A DNA stretch of 64,000 bases from Colletotrichum lupini (GCF_023278565.1 NC_064677.1:372001-436000), one strand, 5' to 3'; shown: positions 21,760 to 33,342, numbered from the stretch's first letter. Numbers and translations are program-made. Notes: generated by a model not told the origin, from the sequence alone.

Positions 21760-22693
21760 ATGCTTTGCGACATTTGGGAGCCCAGCGACAATTGGACTGG
21801 CATATCTGATCAAGCGCGAAGAAAGAGGTTGCAAAATAAGCTCAACCAGCGCGCGTATCGTTAGTACTGCTCCGGAAGGATGCAAAGTCCCAACAAACTC
21901 ACCCTGGCCAGGTAGGAGACATGGAAAAAAGGGCGACCAGGCATCATCGAGTTCAGGAGAATCAGATGACATGGGCGTGATCTGCACGATAGTCAGAGAC
22001 ACGGCCATCAAACAGCACGAGGCTGGAGCTGAAGCCGCCAGCCTCAGAGGTGCTTATAGAAACGACGAGAGCATTTTGACTACGCTATTGGCCGGATGCA
22101 AGCTCATCAGGTGTCCTCGACGGCAAGCTTTAGCTCGAACACGCATACAGCAAGTATACGAAGACTACTCTCTCCACGCTCCTAGGCCAAAAGCTTTACA
22201 TATACTCGTGCGGCTTCGAGTTCTAGCCGCCCTCGCTCACAATGCCTCCTGCATGGGGTTCCCTCCAGAAGGCTTGTGCCGAGCAGACTACGTCTCACCG
22301 TATAATTCCTACGGCCCCTTAATGCCCTCTCAACCACGCATGGCCAGTTCAGCCCTCCAGCCCACTCCTTTACAAAGAACGGTCCTTCACCATCCCTGGA
22401 TCGATCTTTTTCCTTTCCCCCGACTGCGGGACAACGTTCTCGTCGGGATCGCCAAAGGCGATCTGGACGACGACGAACTGTGCGCTGATATCTTGGAGGT
22501 CAAGGACGAGGACCTCAGCGACAAGCCTTCGCTAATTGTATGGGGCGAACCCTGGGACTGGAAGGCGTGGGAGGCGAACGAGGACTTCTTTACGAAGTGG
22601 GGATTCTTGGTTAAGGGGTGTCCGGAGCTGTTAGAGGCTACAAACTCCTGGAGGGTCAAGCGGGGTGAAGAGAGGCTTGTATTTGAAGTCTGA
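21760..22693 (+). CDS. bZIP-type regulator with C-terminal DUF3425 domain
   Basis: Two exons, 21760-21859 and 21912-22693, give 293 aa. The start matters: the long unspliced frame beginning at 21701 lacks the DNA-binding part. With ATG 21760 and removal of a GTTAGT...CCAG intron, the N-terminus reads DQARRKRLQNKLNQRAYRRR, a canonical fungal bZIP basic region (NxxxQRAYR type); an in-frame TAA at 21748 excludes an earlier start. The leucine zipper is not obvious. The C-terminal half is a DUF3425 domain (about 190-293: HHPWIDLFPFPRLRDNVL, VWGEPWDWKAWE, FLVKGCPELLEATNSWR), usual for this group of ascomycete nuclear regulators. Targets are unknown. The middle (about 60-130) is poorly conserved and could hide another small intron. 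It is followed by a Zn2Cys6 regulator in the same orientation. Confidence 0.82.
21860..21911 (+). other. Intron splitting the bZIP basic region
   Basis: 52 nt, GTTAGT donor, CCAG acceptor, phase 1; it splits an Arg codon in RAYRRR. Both unspliced readings lose the bZIP motif. Confidence 0.8.
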
Positions 22694-23189
22694 GCTCAGC
22701 CCGGAGTCGATGGCGTGGTTGTCAAGGCACTGTAAGCCTAGATTACGGACAAGAAAGATTTTTGCCAAATGGGATACTTCCGAGTTTTCAATTTGCATTT
22801 CTTTTGCTACTTGTTGCATTGGAAAGCTTCAATATGTTCTTCTTGAGGCTTATGAGGTAAAGACCATCACTGACAACATCGACTGACTACCAACTTGAGA
22901 GCAGGATATCGATGTAAATGTTCGTCGAGTGTACGTGTCAGGCTTCCAAGGACGATGTTCCATGCAAAATCGTCAGGCCGCGCCTCGTTGGCCCGTGGGC
23001 ACGCGATTGATTGAAAATAGGAGTTGCATCTCCGCAGGCAACTCCGCAAGATCTCCGCGTCTGACTTAGCCCCCGTAGCTAAACCTTGTTTCGGACAACA
23101 CAACCTCTCTCGAGACCTCCAACATCTCAGTCTTCTCGACCACCAGAGGATTAGTGACCTGTTTGGCTTCAACAACCCATCAGCTCACC
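22694..23189. other. Intergenic region upstream of the Zn2Cys6 regulator
   Basis: About 500 bp with no supported gene. Minor minus-strand frames lack domains. Confidence 0.45.
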
Positions 23190-24533
23190 ATGGCCCGCAG
23201 ATCGAAACAAAAGTCCTGCTTTGCTTGTGTGGAGGCAAAGAGGCGTTGCGACCAAAGTCTCCCGGCCTGCTCACGGTGTCTGGACAAGGAAGTCGTTTGC
23301 ACATATCCCACTGTCCGGCGAAGTAGACAAGCGCATATATCGAGCCATGTCAGCTCGCGACTGGGATCCGGATGGGATATCGAGGCCTCGTGGCCAGGAA
23401 GCAACATCGACAATATCGGGGTCGTGCTGGATGAGGCCCTTTTTGCTCCGGTATCCGCACCCGGGCCGGCAGCACATATCGCCGCAACGACGATGACAGC
23501 CACGTCGTCTTCCTCCACCTCCTCCGCCGCCATGAGCCAGATCACCTCCGATAGCGCTTCGAGGCCTGATGTCCCCAACGCGGAAGGCTTGAACTGGTTT
23601 CTCCAATCCACCTCCTGGACCATCGACTACCAACGCGAAGCGCCGGTGTCAATTCCGCCAGCCGCAGTCTTTACCAACTTCATCCGTGGACTGCAATCTT
23701 GGCTCGTCCGCTTCCTCCACAAGGGGTGCAATCCCTTCATCCACCAGCACCTGTACTCCGAGACGACCATGCCCCAGTGTATCCAGGATGCATACGCAGC
23801 TATTGCTATAGCACAAACCATCACCCCGGATAACGAGCACGTGGTAGACGCGGTGTCGTCGAATTACATCATGACCCTCTTAGCCGCCAACTCCGCAGAC
23901 GAGGCTCCGTTTCTCCCGATTCTCTCGACAAGGCAACACCTAGCGCGCACTCAGGCTCTTTTGATCCACCTGCTCTTGTGCCTCTTCTCCCCGTCAATAC
24001 CTCGGAGAAGCAAAGCGGAGAACTTGATAGACACCCTGCGTCTCTGGGCCCGCCAGCTGTGGGAGTCGGCAGCGCTAGATGCAACGACGTCTCCAGTTTT
24101 TCCCAACTTTCTATCGAGGATGTCATGTACTCAAACCATTGAGACGGACGTAGTCACCAGCTTGTATCAAGCCTTCATCCTCTCCGAGTCCATCCGTCGC
24201 ACGTTCCTTCTTACGAGTATGGCTACGGGGGTATACACCAGCCTGAAAGAGACTTGGACTCATGACTGTGCCGGTGACGTCTGTATCACGCTCCGCGGCG
24301 AACTCTGGGAAGCTTCCTCCCCTGCCCGCTGGGAAGCCGCCGCGCGGAAAGAGGACCCTTTATTTCTGCATAGCCTAAAGGGACAGTCTCTGGTGGCCCG
24401 AGGAATTCGGGCTGCTGAGGTTGATGAATTTGCGCGGCTGATGTTCACTCTTCTATGGGGATTGGAAAAGGTGGATCAGTGGGTTGTGAGCACCGGAGAT
24501 TGTGTTTCTGTAAACTATGGGACTTGTGTTTGA
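23190..24533 (+). CDS. Zn2Cys6 binuclear-cluster transcription factor
   Basis: Single exon, 447 aa. The start at 23190 (CTCACCATGGCC, a good Kozak context) puts the zinc cluster at the very N-terminus: C10, C13, C20, C27, C30 and C37, spacing CX2CX6CX6CX2CX6C, with basic KRR between the second and third Cys. An upstream in-frame Met at 23154 would add 12 unremarkable residues. A Ser/Thr/Ala-rich linker follows (about 65-115), then a helical region to about residue 440 with no recognised middle-homology motif. Regulators of this type act in the nucleus, often on adjacent metabolic genes. The next gene is the convergent, transposon-broken dehydrogenase, so a local pathway role is possible but unproven. 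Confidence 0.88.
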   Translation: MARRSKQKSCFACVEAKRRCDQSLPACSRCLDKEVVCTYPTVRRSRQAHISSHVSSRLGSGWDIEASWPGSNIDNIGVVLDEALFAPVSAPGPAAHIAATTMTATSSSSTSSAAMSQITSDSASRPDVPNAEGLNWFLQSTSWTIDYQREAPVSIPPAAVFTNFIRGLQSWLVRFLHKGCNPFIHQHLYSETTMPQCIQDAYAAIAIAQTITPDNEHVVDAVSSNYIMTLLAANSADEAPFLPILSTRQHLARTQALLIHLLLCLFSPSIPRRSKAENLIDTLRLWARQLWESAALDATTSPVFPNFLSRMSCTQTIETDVVTSLYQAFILSESIRRTFLLTSMATGVYTSLKETWTHDCAGDVCITLRGELWEASSPARWEAAARKEDPLFLHSLKGQSLVARGIRAAEVDEFARLMFTLLWGLEKVDQWVVSTGDCVSVNYGTCV

Positions 24534-24775
24534 GCTCTACCGAGTTTGGCGTTATGGGTTAACTAGCCTATTGCTCATCATTGCAACGAAATCAGTGAAG
24601 TGGTGCAGTGCTCATCTAGTTACCGTGAGACGTGCATGTGGCTTCTCTTGAGGATCCGAAATAGCAATTTGTTTCTAAGTTGTTGACTGCATACATATAC
24701 ATACACATGTACTCTACATGGAAGCACAGCAACAAGCGAGCTACCAAAAGTGATTCGAGAGACTTCAGCACCTGA

Positions 24776-25326
24776 TTACCATGGTTGAAGACCAGGGAGT
24801 CCTTGAGCGCGAAGCTGCGAATTCACTTCCTCATTGGCGTTGCGCCATAATCCAGTAGCTTGCTCCTTATTCGAAGCGACTGGGTTCGGGTCTCCGATCT
24901 TCCCACCAGGGAACACAAACTTGCCCTTGTATTTGGAGGCATCCTGGCGAATCTCCTTCGAAACAGCTGCAAAGACGGGCGTCGCAGCGCCCTGCTCTGG
25001 GGAGATGAATGTCCAACGCGCAATCGTCTTGATTAGACTAGGATTGACTGAGAAGACGCCCTCAGTGGCAACTTCGCCGGGATGTACTGCCATGGATAGA
25101 ATCGGCAGCTTCTGTTCATCCATTCTTCTCTGCAGCTCCTGGGCAAAGATGGCATTGGCAGCTTTGGATACGCCGTAGCGGATCGTGTCAAAGCCGAATA
25201 TGAAGCGGCCGAAATAGCGCCATTGCCATGGCGGCGAGGGAACTGGATTATGGAAGCAATCGGGAGAATTGAAGTTGAACGGGAACTTTCCAGGGACCAA
25301 TGCGGTTTGGGCACTTGAGCTCATTG
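24776..25326 (-). pseudogene. Short-chain dehydrogenase/reductase, 3' half, cut off by a Copia insertion
   Basis: C-terminal 182 codons of an SDR, starting at the MSSSAQTALVPG segment that encodes the catalytic Ser region, then YGVSKAANA, the YxxxK active-site pair, then the C-terminal half of the fold ending LPGLQPW. The Rossmann N-terminus is missing here and lies at 32178-32853, beyond a 6.85-kb retrotransposon. The 5-bp duplication CATTG at 25322-25326 marks the break. Across the break the frame is exactly maintained. The ATG at the break is an internal methionine, so an independent short protein is unlikely. SDRs of this subgroup reduce carbonyls with NAD(P)H; the substrate is unknown. 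Confidence 0.88.
25322..25326. repeat. 5-bp target-site duplication CATTG, left (Copia copy 1)
   Basis: CATTG; matches 32178-32182. Joining the two flanks over a single copy restores the SDR frame. Confidence 0.92.
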
Positions 25327-25531
25327 TGTCGGATTAGAAGTCCAATTCGACCGCGGCATACAGCCGACTGCGCAGGGGCCAATTAGGGGCCCTATTTACG
25401 ATTATCGTAGCTAGCCCAACCTACGGTTAGAACCTCCTTTTTATACTTATTACGTAGATATTTATATAGTTTAATTAATCTCTTCGTTACCTATAGTTCG
25501 AACTAACTACCCTATAATAGGGATACTAATA
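25327..25531 (+). repeat. Left LTR, Copia copy 1
   Basis: 205 bp beginning TGTCGGATTAGAAGTCC. The first 65 bp or so keep CA/TG dinucleotides; the rest is RIP-depleted. Confidence 0.92.
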
Positions 25532-25836
25532 TTAATTAATAATTAAACTCTACTATCGTAAATTAATAAAGTATCTTATTACGTAAAAGAGACGACTTTT
25601 TAATACCGCACGGGATAGGAGATTCGTACTAATTAACCTTACGGAAGTAAATAAAAAAGGAGGCGATTCTTAAATACTATACGAAATTAAGTAATTATAG
25701 CCCTTTATTACTTACGAGAGGTCGACGTTTACTATATTAAACTACGTTAATTAATAGAACTACTTAAGTAACTAGCCTTTTGCCGTTACCCTGAGTAGCT
25801 TTTTTATTAAACGATTTTTTTATAGCCGGCCTATGA

Positions 25837-26178
25837 TTAGAAATTAACCGGTTAAATTAATAAAAGTATAATATAAAAAAGTACCGCGCGATTAAAAAAG
25901 GGGATTTCTAAACATAAATATTCTTACTTAGCGGCAAAAATAACTTTATAGGAGTTATTAAGCTAAGAGATTTATAGTATATAAGAAAGTTTATTACTAC
26001 GAGGATCTTATAAGTATAACCTTAAGCCCGCAATCTAAACGACCTCCTCGTAGCTCCCTTAACTACCCCCTAAGTATTATTTAAAAATATAATATAAGGG
26101 ACGGTTTAATAAAAGAAGAGGGGATTTAGAGGTCCTAACGGTATTAAGCTAAGAGTATTATAGATCTTAGAAATTAAC
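25837..26178 (+). repeat. 330-bp segment unique to Copia copy 1, bounded by 12-bp direct repeats
   Basis: TTAGAAATTAAC occurs at 25837-25848 and 26167-26178. Copies 2 and 3 contain one such site and no intervening DNA, which accounts exactly for the 330-bp length difference between copies 1 and 2. A deletion by slippage between short repeats in the progenitor of copies 2 and 3 is the simplest reading. Confidence 0.8.
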
Positions 26179-29100
26179 TAAAAAAACTATTTAGAGATTA
26201 TAAAGAGTACGAGGCTTAAGAAGCTAGAAGTATACGGGATAGCGGAAATTAGTAACTAATAAAGATCCTAAGATTAATTACTATATCTTCTTATAGTAAT
26301 ATAAACGTCTACCGCTACTATTATTAAAAAGAACGACTAAAACCTACCCTTTTTTATTAAATAAAAAGGAGGATCTTAATAAGTACGATAGCTAGCGATT
26401 TAGAAAGGTAATAGTAATTATTAAAAATAGTAAAAACGAGAGTAGTAGCGAGACGGTAAGAAGAAGCGGGAATCTCTTAGACCCTAATAAATTCGTTAGG
26501 TAGTAAAAGTACGAATTTACTACGACCCGCGCGCAAATTAAATATATCCCCGTTAAGATTAAATACGCTAGCGACTATTAATATAGGTATAAGCTAGAGT
26601 ACGACCTTTAGTAAGTTAGGGTAAGGAAAAAGAGGACGAAACCCGATCCTAAATAGAATCTTAATCCCTTATAAGTAAGTAAATATTAACCCGGACTATT
26701 AGGGGACGTAAATATATAGAATTACGGATTAGCTTAATAACGAGCAAATTAACGCGGTATTAATCTATTTAACTAAGGTTTATAAAAAAAAGGGGCTATA
26801 GGGGTAACCCCTATTTTATAAGATCGTAAACGACCTTAGTTACTAACTAGATAAATAGTTTACGAGCACAAGCCTAAGAATTATAAAAATAGTTAATAAA
26901 TTCCTTTATAAGCGAGGGGTATTATTAGCGTAATTATAATCGCGAGAGCTATATAAAATACTAATAGTAATAATTATAAAAAAGGAATTCGTATTATAAA
27001 ACTAAGTATAGGTCGATAGAGCGTATAATCGCTTTAACGAATTTAAAAAAAGGGTAAACGACCTAGATTTCCTCTTTATAATTACTAACGGAAATCTATT
27101 ATTATAAAAAGATATACCGGGGTAAAATATAGTACTAAAAGTACGATAATCGATAATTCTACCTATTTCGATCTATAACTCGTTATTACTACTAATACGA
27201 AATTCGGTACCGATCGGCTAATAAGAAAAGAAGTAGACGACCCGAAGTTACTAATAGTACGTAATAACGCAGGGTTCGTATATAAATATTAAAAATCTAG
27301 TAGCGAATACAAAGTAATTTATAGACCTTAAAAAGATCTTCCCGAAAGAGAAATTATACTCTAGGGGGAAGTATAAGGTCTTATAAAAAACCCTAACGAT
27401 ATTTTACGATTATTACGAAAAAGTCGGAATTAGGGAATACTAGTACTATTCGGTAATTAATATTATACTCGTAAGCAAAGCCTCTAATTATTACTACGAA
27501 GCGGTACGTAATCTCGATCGAAACGACTTTCTTAGTATAATTAACGTAATCCGAAGCCGCTTCGAGACTTATAATAAGAACCTAGAGCTCTTATTTAAGC
27601 TACGAGCGATTTTTTTCGTATTTATAGCTAGGATAATAGAGGGCAAATTGCGAGTAAAAATCTTTAAAAAGCTTATCGATCGAATCGATAAGCTAGCGAA
27701 AACCTAGTTAAATAAGGGGATAAATAAGTAAAAAGTTGGATATTTCTATATTATAATCTAGCGTATATTAAAAATAAAAATTACCCTATACTAAGTACCT
27801 AAAAACTACGAGACGCTCTACTCGAGGCTAAGATCTAGCTTTAATATTAAAGCGAGAATGCTGTACTAAACCTACCTCTAAGTATACGACGGCCCTTATT
27901 AATAATATTAGGTCGATCGAACGTATAATAAAAAAGGAAAAGAGGCTAGATACGGTAATTATTAATAAAGAGGCCTAAATTCGTTAAATAAGTAGAGATT
28001 TAACTTACGGGCAGGGTAATAAAAAAAGTAATATTATATTTATAAAAAGGATAGATATTAGTTAAGTAACTACTCTAAAGAAGAGCGTACTAAATCGTAC
28101 GAATAATATAAAAAGTCGAGGGTAGTAAACGGTAAAACTAGCCCTCGTCGGTTTAACTAATTTCTTATTATATATAAGGGCAGATCTGGGGGTATAGAAC
28201 CTAGCGACGGTAGTTAAAGTAGCGGCCTAAAGTATATACCCCTTATAAAAGATTCGGAAAATAAAGAAGATCTTACTCCCTATACTAACGAATTAGATTA
28301 CGACGAAATTAATAATATTAACTACTTTTTTTTTACCCCGTTAGCCTTTAGAAAATATACGAGGCTAAACGAATAGAGGGTAATAAAAGCTCTTAATAAG
28401 TAGGCTTTTATTTATAAATAGTAAGGGAAGGTCCCTTAGATAACGGATACGGAGGCGGCTAAAAGGGCGAATCTAATAGGGCCGAAGCCTATTCTCTTAA
28501 TAATTAAAAAAAAGACGCTATTTTTCTTAATATTTTAAAAAAAGGAACATAGTACTAAGCAAATCTAGGGGTAGCTAGAGGGGTCCTTTTTATACTACTT
28601 AGATCCCTCGAATACTAAGCTCGTATAAGTATTCTATACGAGCAAAAGGTACGGCCTAGATAATTTCTATAGGATTATCCTAAATACTAGGGTATTATAA
28701 TAGTTAACTAAAAGAAAAGGGCAATTCTAAGTACTATAAAAGATCGCGCTAATAACGCTTAATACGTCGATAGTAAGTATTATAAAAATTAGTTTCGGCT
28801 TAGGTAAGGAAATTGTCGCCCTAGGTATAATAGAAGTAGAGACGTACTTCGGAACGATAACTTTTTATATTTTGCCTATTAATACCCTATTTCTCTTATA
28901 TTTAAAAGATATAGATCGACTAGGTATTATATTTAATAATACGAGGAACAGAATCTCTAGTAATAAGTACTTCGAGGTAGTCGAACGACGATAGGGGTAT
29001 GCGTTTATAAAGCTTACTAATAATACGAAGTCGATTAATTACCTAACGGAAAGTGAGCTTAGAAGATTATACTAGAGATTCGGGTACTCGTTAGTTACGA

Positions 29101-31972
29101 GGCTATATAACCTCTTAAAGTAATTAGGTAATAATAATATTAAAATAGGGGCGCTAGAGTAGTTAATAAAAGTATATTATTAATACTAAATAAATACGCA
29201 GAGCCCACGCAGATTTAAGTTTAAATTATATAATAAGCTTAACTTTAACTAGGAAATCGTCGTCGATATTTTTTACTTAAATAGTCGGTTAGTATTATAT
29301 ATAATCGACGTAGCTATATCTTTTTAAGTAGGGCAATTCTTTTGGGATTTATAAGTAAAGATAGTATAGGTAGCCCTATAAAAAAGCTAGATCGATATAT
29401 ATTAAGGACTACTAAACGGTATTAAAACCGATACTAGTACTAGCTTTAAGTCGGCAGAATTTAGGGATAATACAACGGCCTATAGTATATAGCTAATAGT
29501 CGTACCTATTAAAGCGTACTATAGTATTAAAAAAGTAGAGAGGGCATATTAGTAATTAAAAAGGGCGTTTAGAATTATTAAAAAGGAAAATCCGGATTTT
29601 ATTAACGACGAATACCTCTAGATAGTACTTAAATACTATAATAATATTATAGGGCCTAACGGACTTATACTAATGCTATTAGTATTTAGAGTATATTTAA
29701 AAACGACCTTAGCCTCGCTACCGTCGCTAGGTATAAGCTAACGAGCCTGAGTAATTAAAAAAGTAATACGAGTACTGCGCAAAGTAAGTATAAAAAAGTA
29801 AGTTAACGAGGTAATTACTACGCGCAATAGGCCTAATATAGGGGATAATCTAAATATATTACTAAATTCGGATATACGAGTATAGCGCGAAATTACCTAA
29901 TAGTAGGCTAGGCTATATAAGTTAATTTCCGTTAACGAGCGCTCTTATATAGTTACGAGAAATCGCAACTAGCTACTCGAAGTATTAATTATAGTAGTTA
30001 GACCGTACTATATAAATCTTAACGAGGTAATTTCTAACTTATAAAAAGAAAAAGAGCTAGGGGAAACTATATAACCTGCGGCAGAGGCATAGGAAATTAT
30101 CCTTAACGAAATCGTCGTAATAGTACTAATAAATAACGAGGAAAAAGAAATTACTAAAAGGGCACTAATACTATTAGTAAGACGTCGTAAAAAACTACGA
30201 CGGTAAGCCCTAACGTAGTAATTTATTACTAGCGACAAGGTAATTAATACTTTTTATATAGTAAAAAAGAAAGCTAATTTCGAGCTAGTAGTTAAATTAC
30301 GTAAGGAAGGCGTAATTATAATTATTAAAAAGCTATATAAGGGATTAGATCTTATCGAAGTAAATACTCTTTACGATCGAGGGGTCTATCGATTTATCCT
30401 ATACGACTTAGAAAAATATATAAACCTCTATATATTTAAATTACGAATAGTTCGTGAGATTAAAAAGAAAGGAATACCCTAGCCGTACGAGAAGTCTAAA
30501 TACGTAATTTAAGGGTACGGCGACGTTAAAAAGGCGACGCTACTTATATAATTACTTACTATATAGCGCTATAGCTAACGATTAATAATAGTACTAATAG
30601 TATTGCTACGGAAAAAGGGATACGAGATTTAAAGCCGTAATATTACCTAGGCCTATACTTAATCGGCTATAGGGCTCATAAGGAAAATCCTAGCCTATTT
30701 ACTAAAGGAAATAGTTAGTAAGTACTTAGAAAGCACAATTATTAAAGTACTTAAGCTACTATATAGGCTCGTAGAATCGGGCACCTATTAATAGGCTACC
30801 TACTACGATTTTTATATTAATTAACTATTAATAATTACCTTTACGTACGACCCGTACTTACTAATTATAGAGCATAAAGGCGACTAATTTAGGATCGTTA
30901 GAATATAAACTAACGATATATTAGGCTTATTTAATATTAACTTTATAAAAAAAGAGGATAAGGAGCTCTAAAAAGCGGGCTTTATAATAAAACTAAAAGA
31001 GGTCCTTATAATAAACACCCCCTTAGTATTTAATAACGGGATTCTTATAATTAAAAAGGAAACTATCGTTTTTTAATAAAAGAGGTAGGGCGAGAAGATT
31101 AACTTCGTTAATCCGAACGTAACTAACGTTAAGAAGTAATATAAGGCTAAGCTCGCGCGAGGGGTATATATTATAAATATTTATTAACTTAAAGCGACTT
31201 TTAATTACGCTAGGGTAGTATAAGCTATAGATCTAACTAAATAAGACGTCGAGGTACTTAATAAGCGGCTTAAGTAGTAGTAGATAAATCTTAATTAAGG
31301 TCTCGTTTACTACTTAATTGACTTTATAACTAATAAGCTCTATGTTTTTATTAATAGGTTATTTATAAATAATAACGACTTTACTTCGTAATTAGGGTAT
31401 ATTATTATCCTAGCTAACGAGAGTATAAGCGAGAGCGAATTTATTATATATAGTAATATAATTTATTACTCGTTAACTAAAAATAAGCGGGTAACGAGAA
31501 GTATACTAGCGTCGGAGGTCTATAGTATAGTTAATGGTATTAACCTCTCCTATACGATTTTAACGACGCTAAGGAAGATTACTAATCGAATTAGCTTTTT
31601 ATTTATTTTAATAGTTATTTATATAGATTCTTACTCGCTATACGAATACCTTATTAAATTAGGAACGACGAAGGAAAAGAGGCTTATAATTAATATTATA
31701 GCCCTTAAGTAATCGTATAAAAAGTACAAGATACTCGAGATCCGTTAGATTAATAATAAAAATAACTTCGCAAACGCTTTTATAAAAGTAGTACTAAATA
31801 AGGGATTAGAGTAATTCGTAAGTAGTAGAAAAGTTATTATACGAATAGAGGGATAGATTATATAAAAAGAGTAGAGAAAAGGGGGAAAAGGAAACGACTT
31901 AGTAAACGGGCCTAAGGTCGAATTATACCTCTAACCGTAGTAGTTAAATCGATAAAAAAAAGAGAAAGTTAG

Positions 31973-32177
31973 TATTAGATTAGAAGTCTAATTCGATTGC
32001 GGTATATAGCCGACTATATAGGGGCTAATTAGGGGCCCTATTTACGATTATCGTAGCTAGCCTAACTTACGGTTAGAACCTCCTTTTTATACTTATTACG
32101 TAGATATTTATATAGTTCAATTAATCTCTTCGTTAACTACGGTTCGAACTAACTACCCTATAATAGGGATACTAACA
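31973..32177 (+). repeat. Right LTR, Copia copy 1
   Basis: 205 bp, same length as the left LTR, but mutated from the first base (TATTAGATTAG in place of TGTCGGATTAG); ends ACTAACA. Confidence 0.92.
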
Positions 32178-32182
32178 CATTG
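32178..32182. repeat. 5-bp target-site duplication CATTG, right (Copia copy 1)
   Basis: CATTG; matches 25322-25326. Confidence 0.92.
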
Positions 32183-32853
32183 TGATTACTCGGACGTCGG
32201 CGCCTTTATCCTAGAGGGCGCTCTTGAGTAGCGGGAGCATGCGATTTGTAAAGAGGAAGGGGCCGATGAAACTGCAACTGTCAGTACCTTGTGATAACTT
32301 CTTTCAACTAATCTTGGCTGATTGACTTACTTGGTAGCCATATGGACCTCCCATCCCGGGCCAACCAGTTCCGTGGAAGTTGTTCCTGCGGCAGCGGTGT
32401 GAACTGAACGATTTGAATGTGAGAAGGAAGCAAGAGGAAGCAGAAATTTCAGTGATGAGACATACTCAGTATGTCGACTTTGCGCTCCTTCTCCTTGAGC
32501 ATGTCCGCTGTCGAAGTTACACTACGCATGTCGGTGACATCCATTGTCATCCACTGCAGATTCTCGGGGTCGATTTCGGGATGGGCGTCCAAGATTTGAT
32601 TGCGTGACTTGATGGCTGTTGTTTCAGAGCGTGTGGTGATGTAGACTTTTGTGCTCTTCTGGGCGAGAAGCCTTGCTATTTCGCGACCAATATCGCTGCT
32701 GTTGACCGTGGCCTGTCAGATACCCGCCTGAGGGGCGAGACATTCATAACTCTCAGGTAGTCTGGAGATAGTTGCTTACTTGCCGCCCGTCACAACGGCA
32801 ATCTTTCCTTTTAGATTAGGTACACCGCTGAGGGCCTTCAACTGGTTGGTCAT
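32178..32853 (-). pseudogene. Short-chain dehydrogenase/reductase, 5' half, with a nonsense change
   Basis: Four exon pieces on the minus strand: 32780-32853, 32466-32698, 32331-32403 and 32178-32271, with three GT-AG introns (GTAAGC, GTATGT, GTAAGT donors). They encode MTNQLKALSGVPNLKGKIAV then VTGGNSDIGREIARLL (the TGxxxGxG cofactor loop), a KVDIL strand, then AAAGTTSTELVGPGWEVH (NAG-region equivalent) and FIGPFLFTNRMLPLL. The last piece runs to the Copia insertion; joined to 24776-25321 the product is 339 aa. Oddity: codon TAG at 32211-32213 in SAL*DKGADV, where TGG (Trp) would fit; the change is C to T in a CpA context on the + strand, the RIP preference. The gene is therefore dead twice over. 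Confidence 0.87.
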
Positions 32854-33132
32854 TTCAGATGAATGAGCTTGGGAATGCTAGTTGAGGGGAGGCTCAGTTT
32901 TCAAGAGTTTTGAGTAGTCGCAGTAGATGGCCGGCTTGAGGCTGATAGGTTGATAATGCGTTGGAAGTCCAGTGATGAACTTGAGATCCGTCAACCTTCA
33001 TTTATACTTGATGCGATTAATTCGTAGGTTAAGTGCCTTGATTTTGAAAGTTTAAGATACAATCCGAAGTCCGAAAGTATCGGGACTGGAGTAAGCGCGC
33101 GTGACGATAATTTCCTCCCTCGGCAGTAATGT
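32854..33132. other. Probable promoter of the broken dehydrogenase
   Basis: About 280 bp of normal composition between the SDR start codon and the second Copia copy. Nothing else is seen. Confidence 0.4.
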
Positions 33133-33137
33133 GATTC
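33133..33137. repeat. 5-bp target-site duplication GATTC, left (Copia copy 2)
   Basis: GATTC; matches 39659-39663. Confidence 0.9.
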
Positions 33138-33342
33138 TGTCGGATTGGAAGTCCAATTCGACCGCGGCATACAGCCGACTGCGCAGGGGCCAATTAAGGG
33201 CCCTATTTACGATTATCGTAGCCAGCCTAACCTACGGTTAGAACCTCCTTTTTATACTTATAACGCAAATATTTATATAGTTTAATTAATCTCTTCGTTA
33301 ACTATAGTTCGAACTAACTACCCTATAATAAGGATACTAATA
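33138..33342 (+). repeat. Left LTR, Copia copy 2
   Basis: 205 bp, TGTCGGATTGGAAGTCC start, little mutated over the first 70 bp or so. Confidence 0.92.

Larger units (their letters stand above)
25327..32177 (+). mobile_element. Ty1/Copia-type LTR retrotransposon, copy 1 (RIP-mutated)
   Basis: Complete 6,851-bp element: 205-bp LTRs (25327-25531 and 31973-32177), ends TG...CA, 5-bp target duplication CATTG (25322-25326 and 32178-32182). A purine-rich tract (about 31951-31968) precedes the right LTR. Conceptual reading of stop-filled frames shows a Copia order: gag-like region (about 26.4-28.2 kb), protease/pre-integrase text (about 28.78-29.0 kb), integrase (about 29.0-29.9 kb), reverse transcriptase with an LLY-LVESGTY motif (about 30.6-30.8 kb) and RNase H (about 31.25-31.85 kb). 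CA and TG are almost absent, so start codons are gone and Trp/Gln codons are stops: the element is dead. It carries a 330-bp segment missing from the other copies and splits an SDR gene. Confidence 0.93.

Noticed and set aside
30008..30238. 76-codon frame on the - strand within Copia copy 1
   Set aside because: Antisense to the element's coding direction; a chance frame in AT-rich DNA.
32141..32157. tRNA-like B box GGTTCGAACT in the Copia LTRs
   Set aside because: No A box, acceptor stem or cloverleaf around it; it is simply part of the LTR and occurs in every copy.
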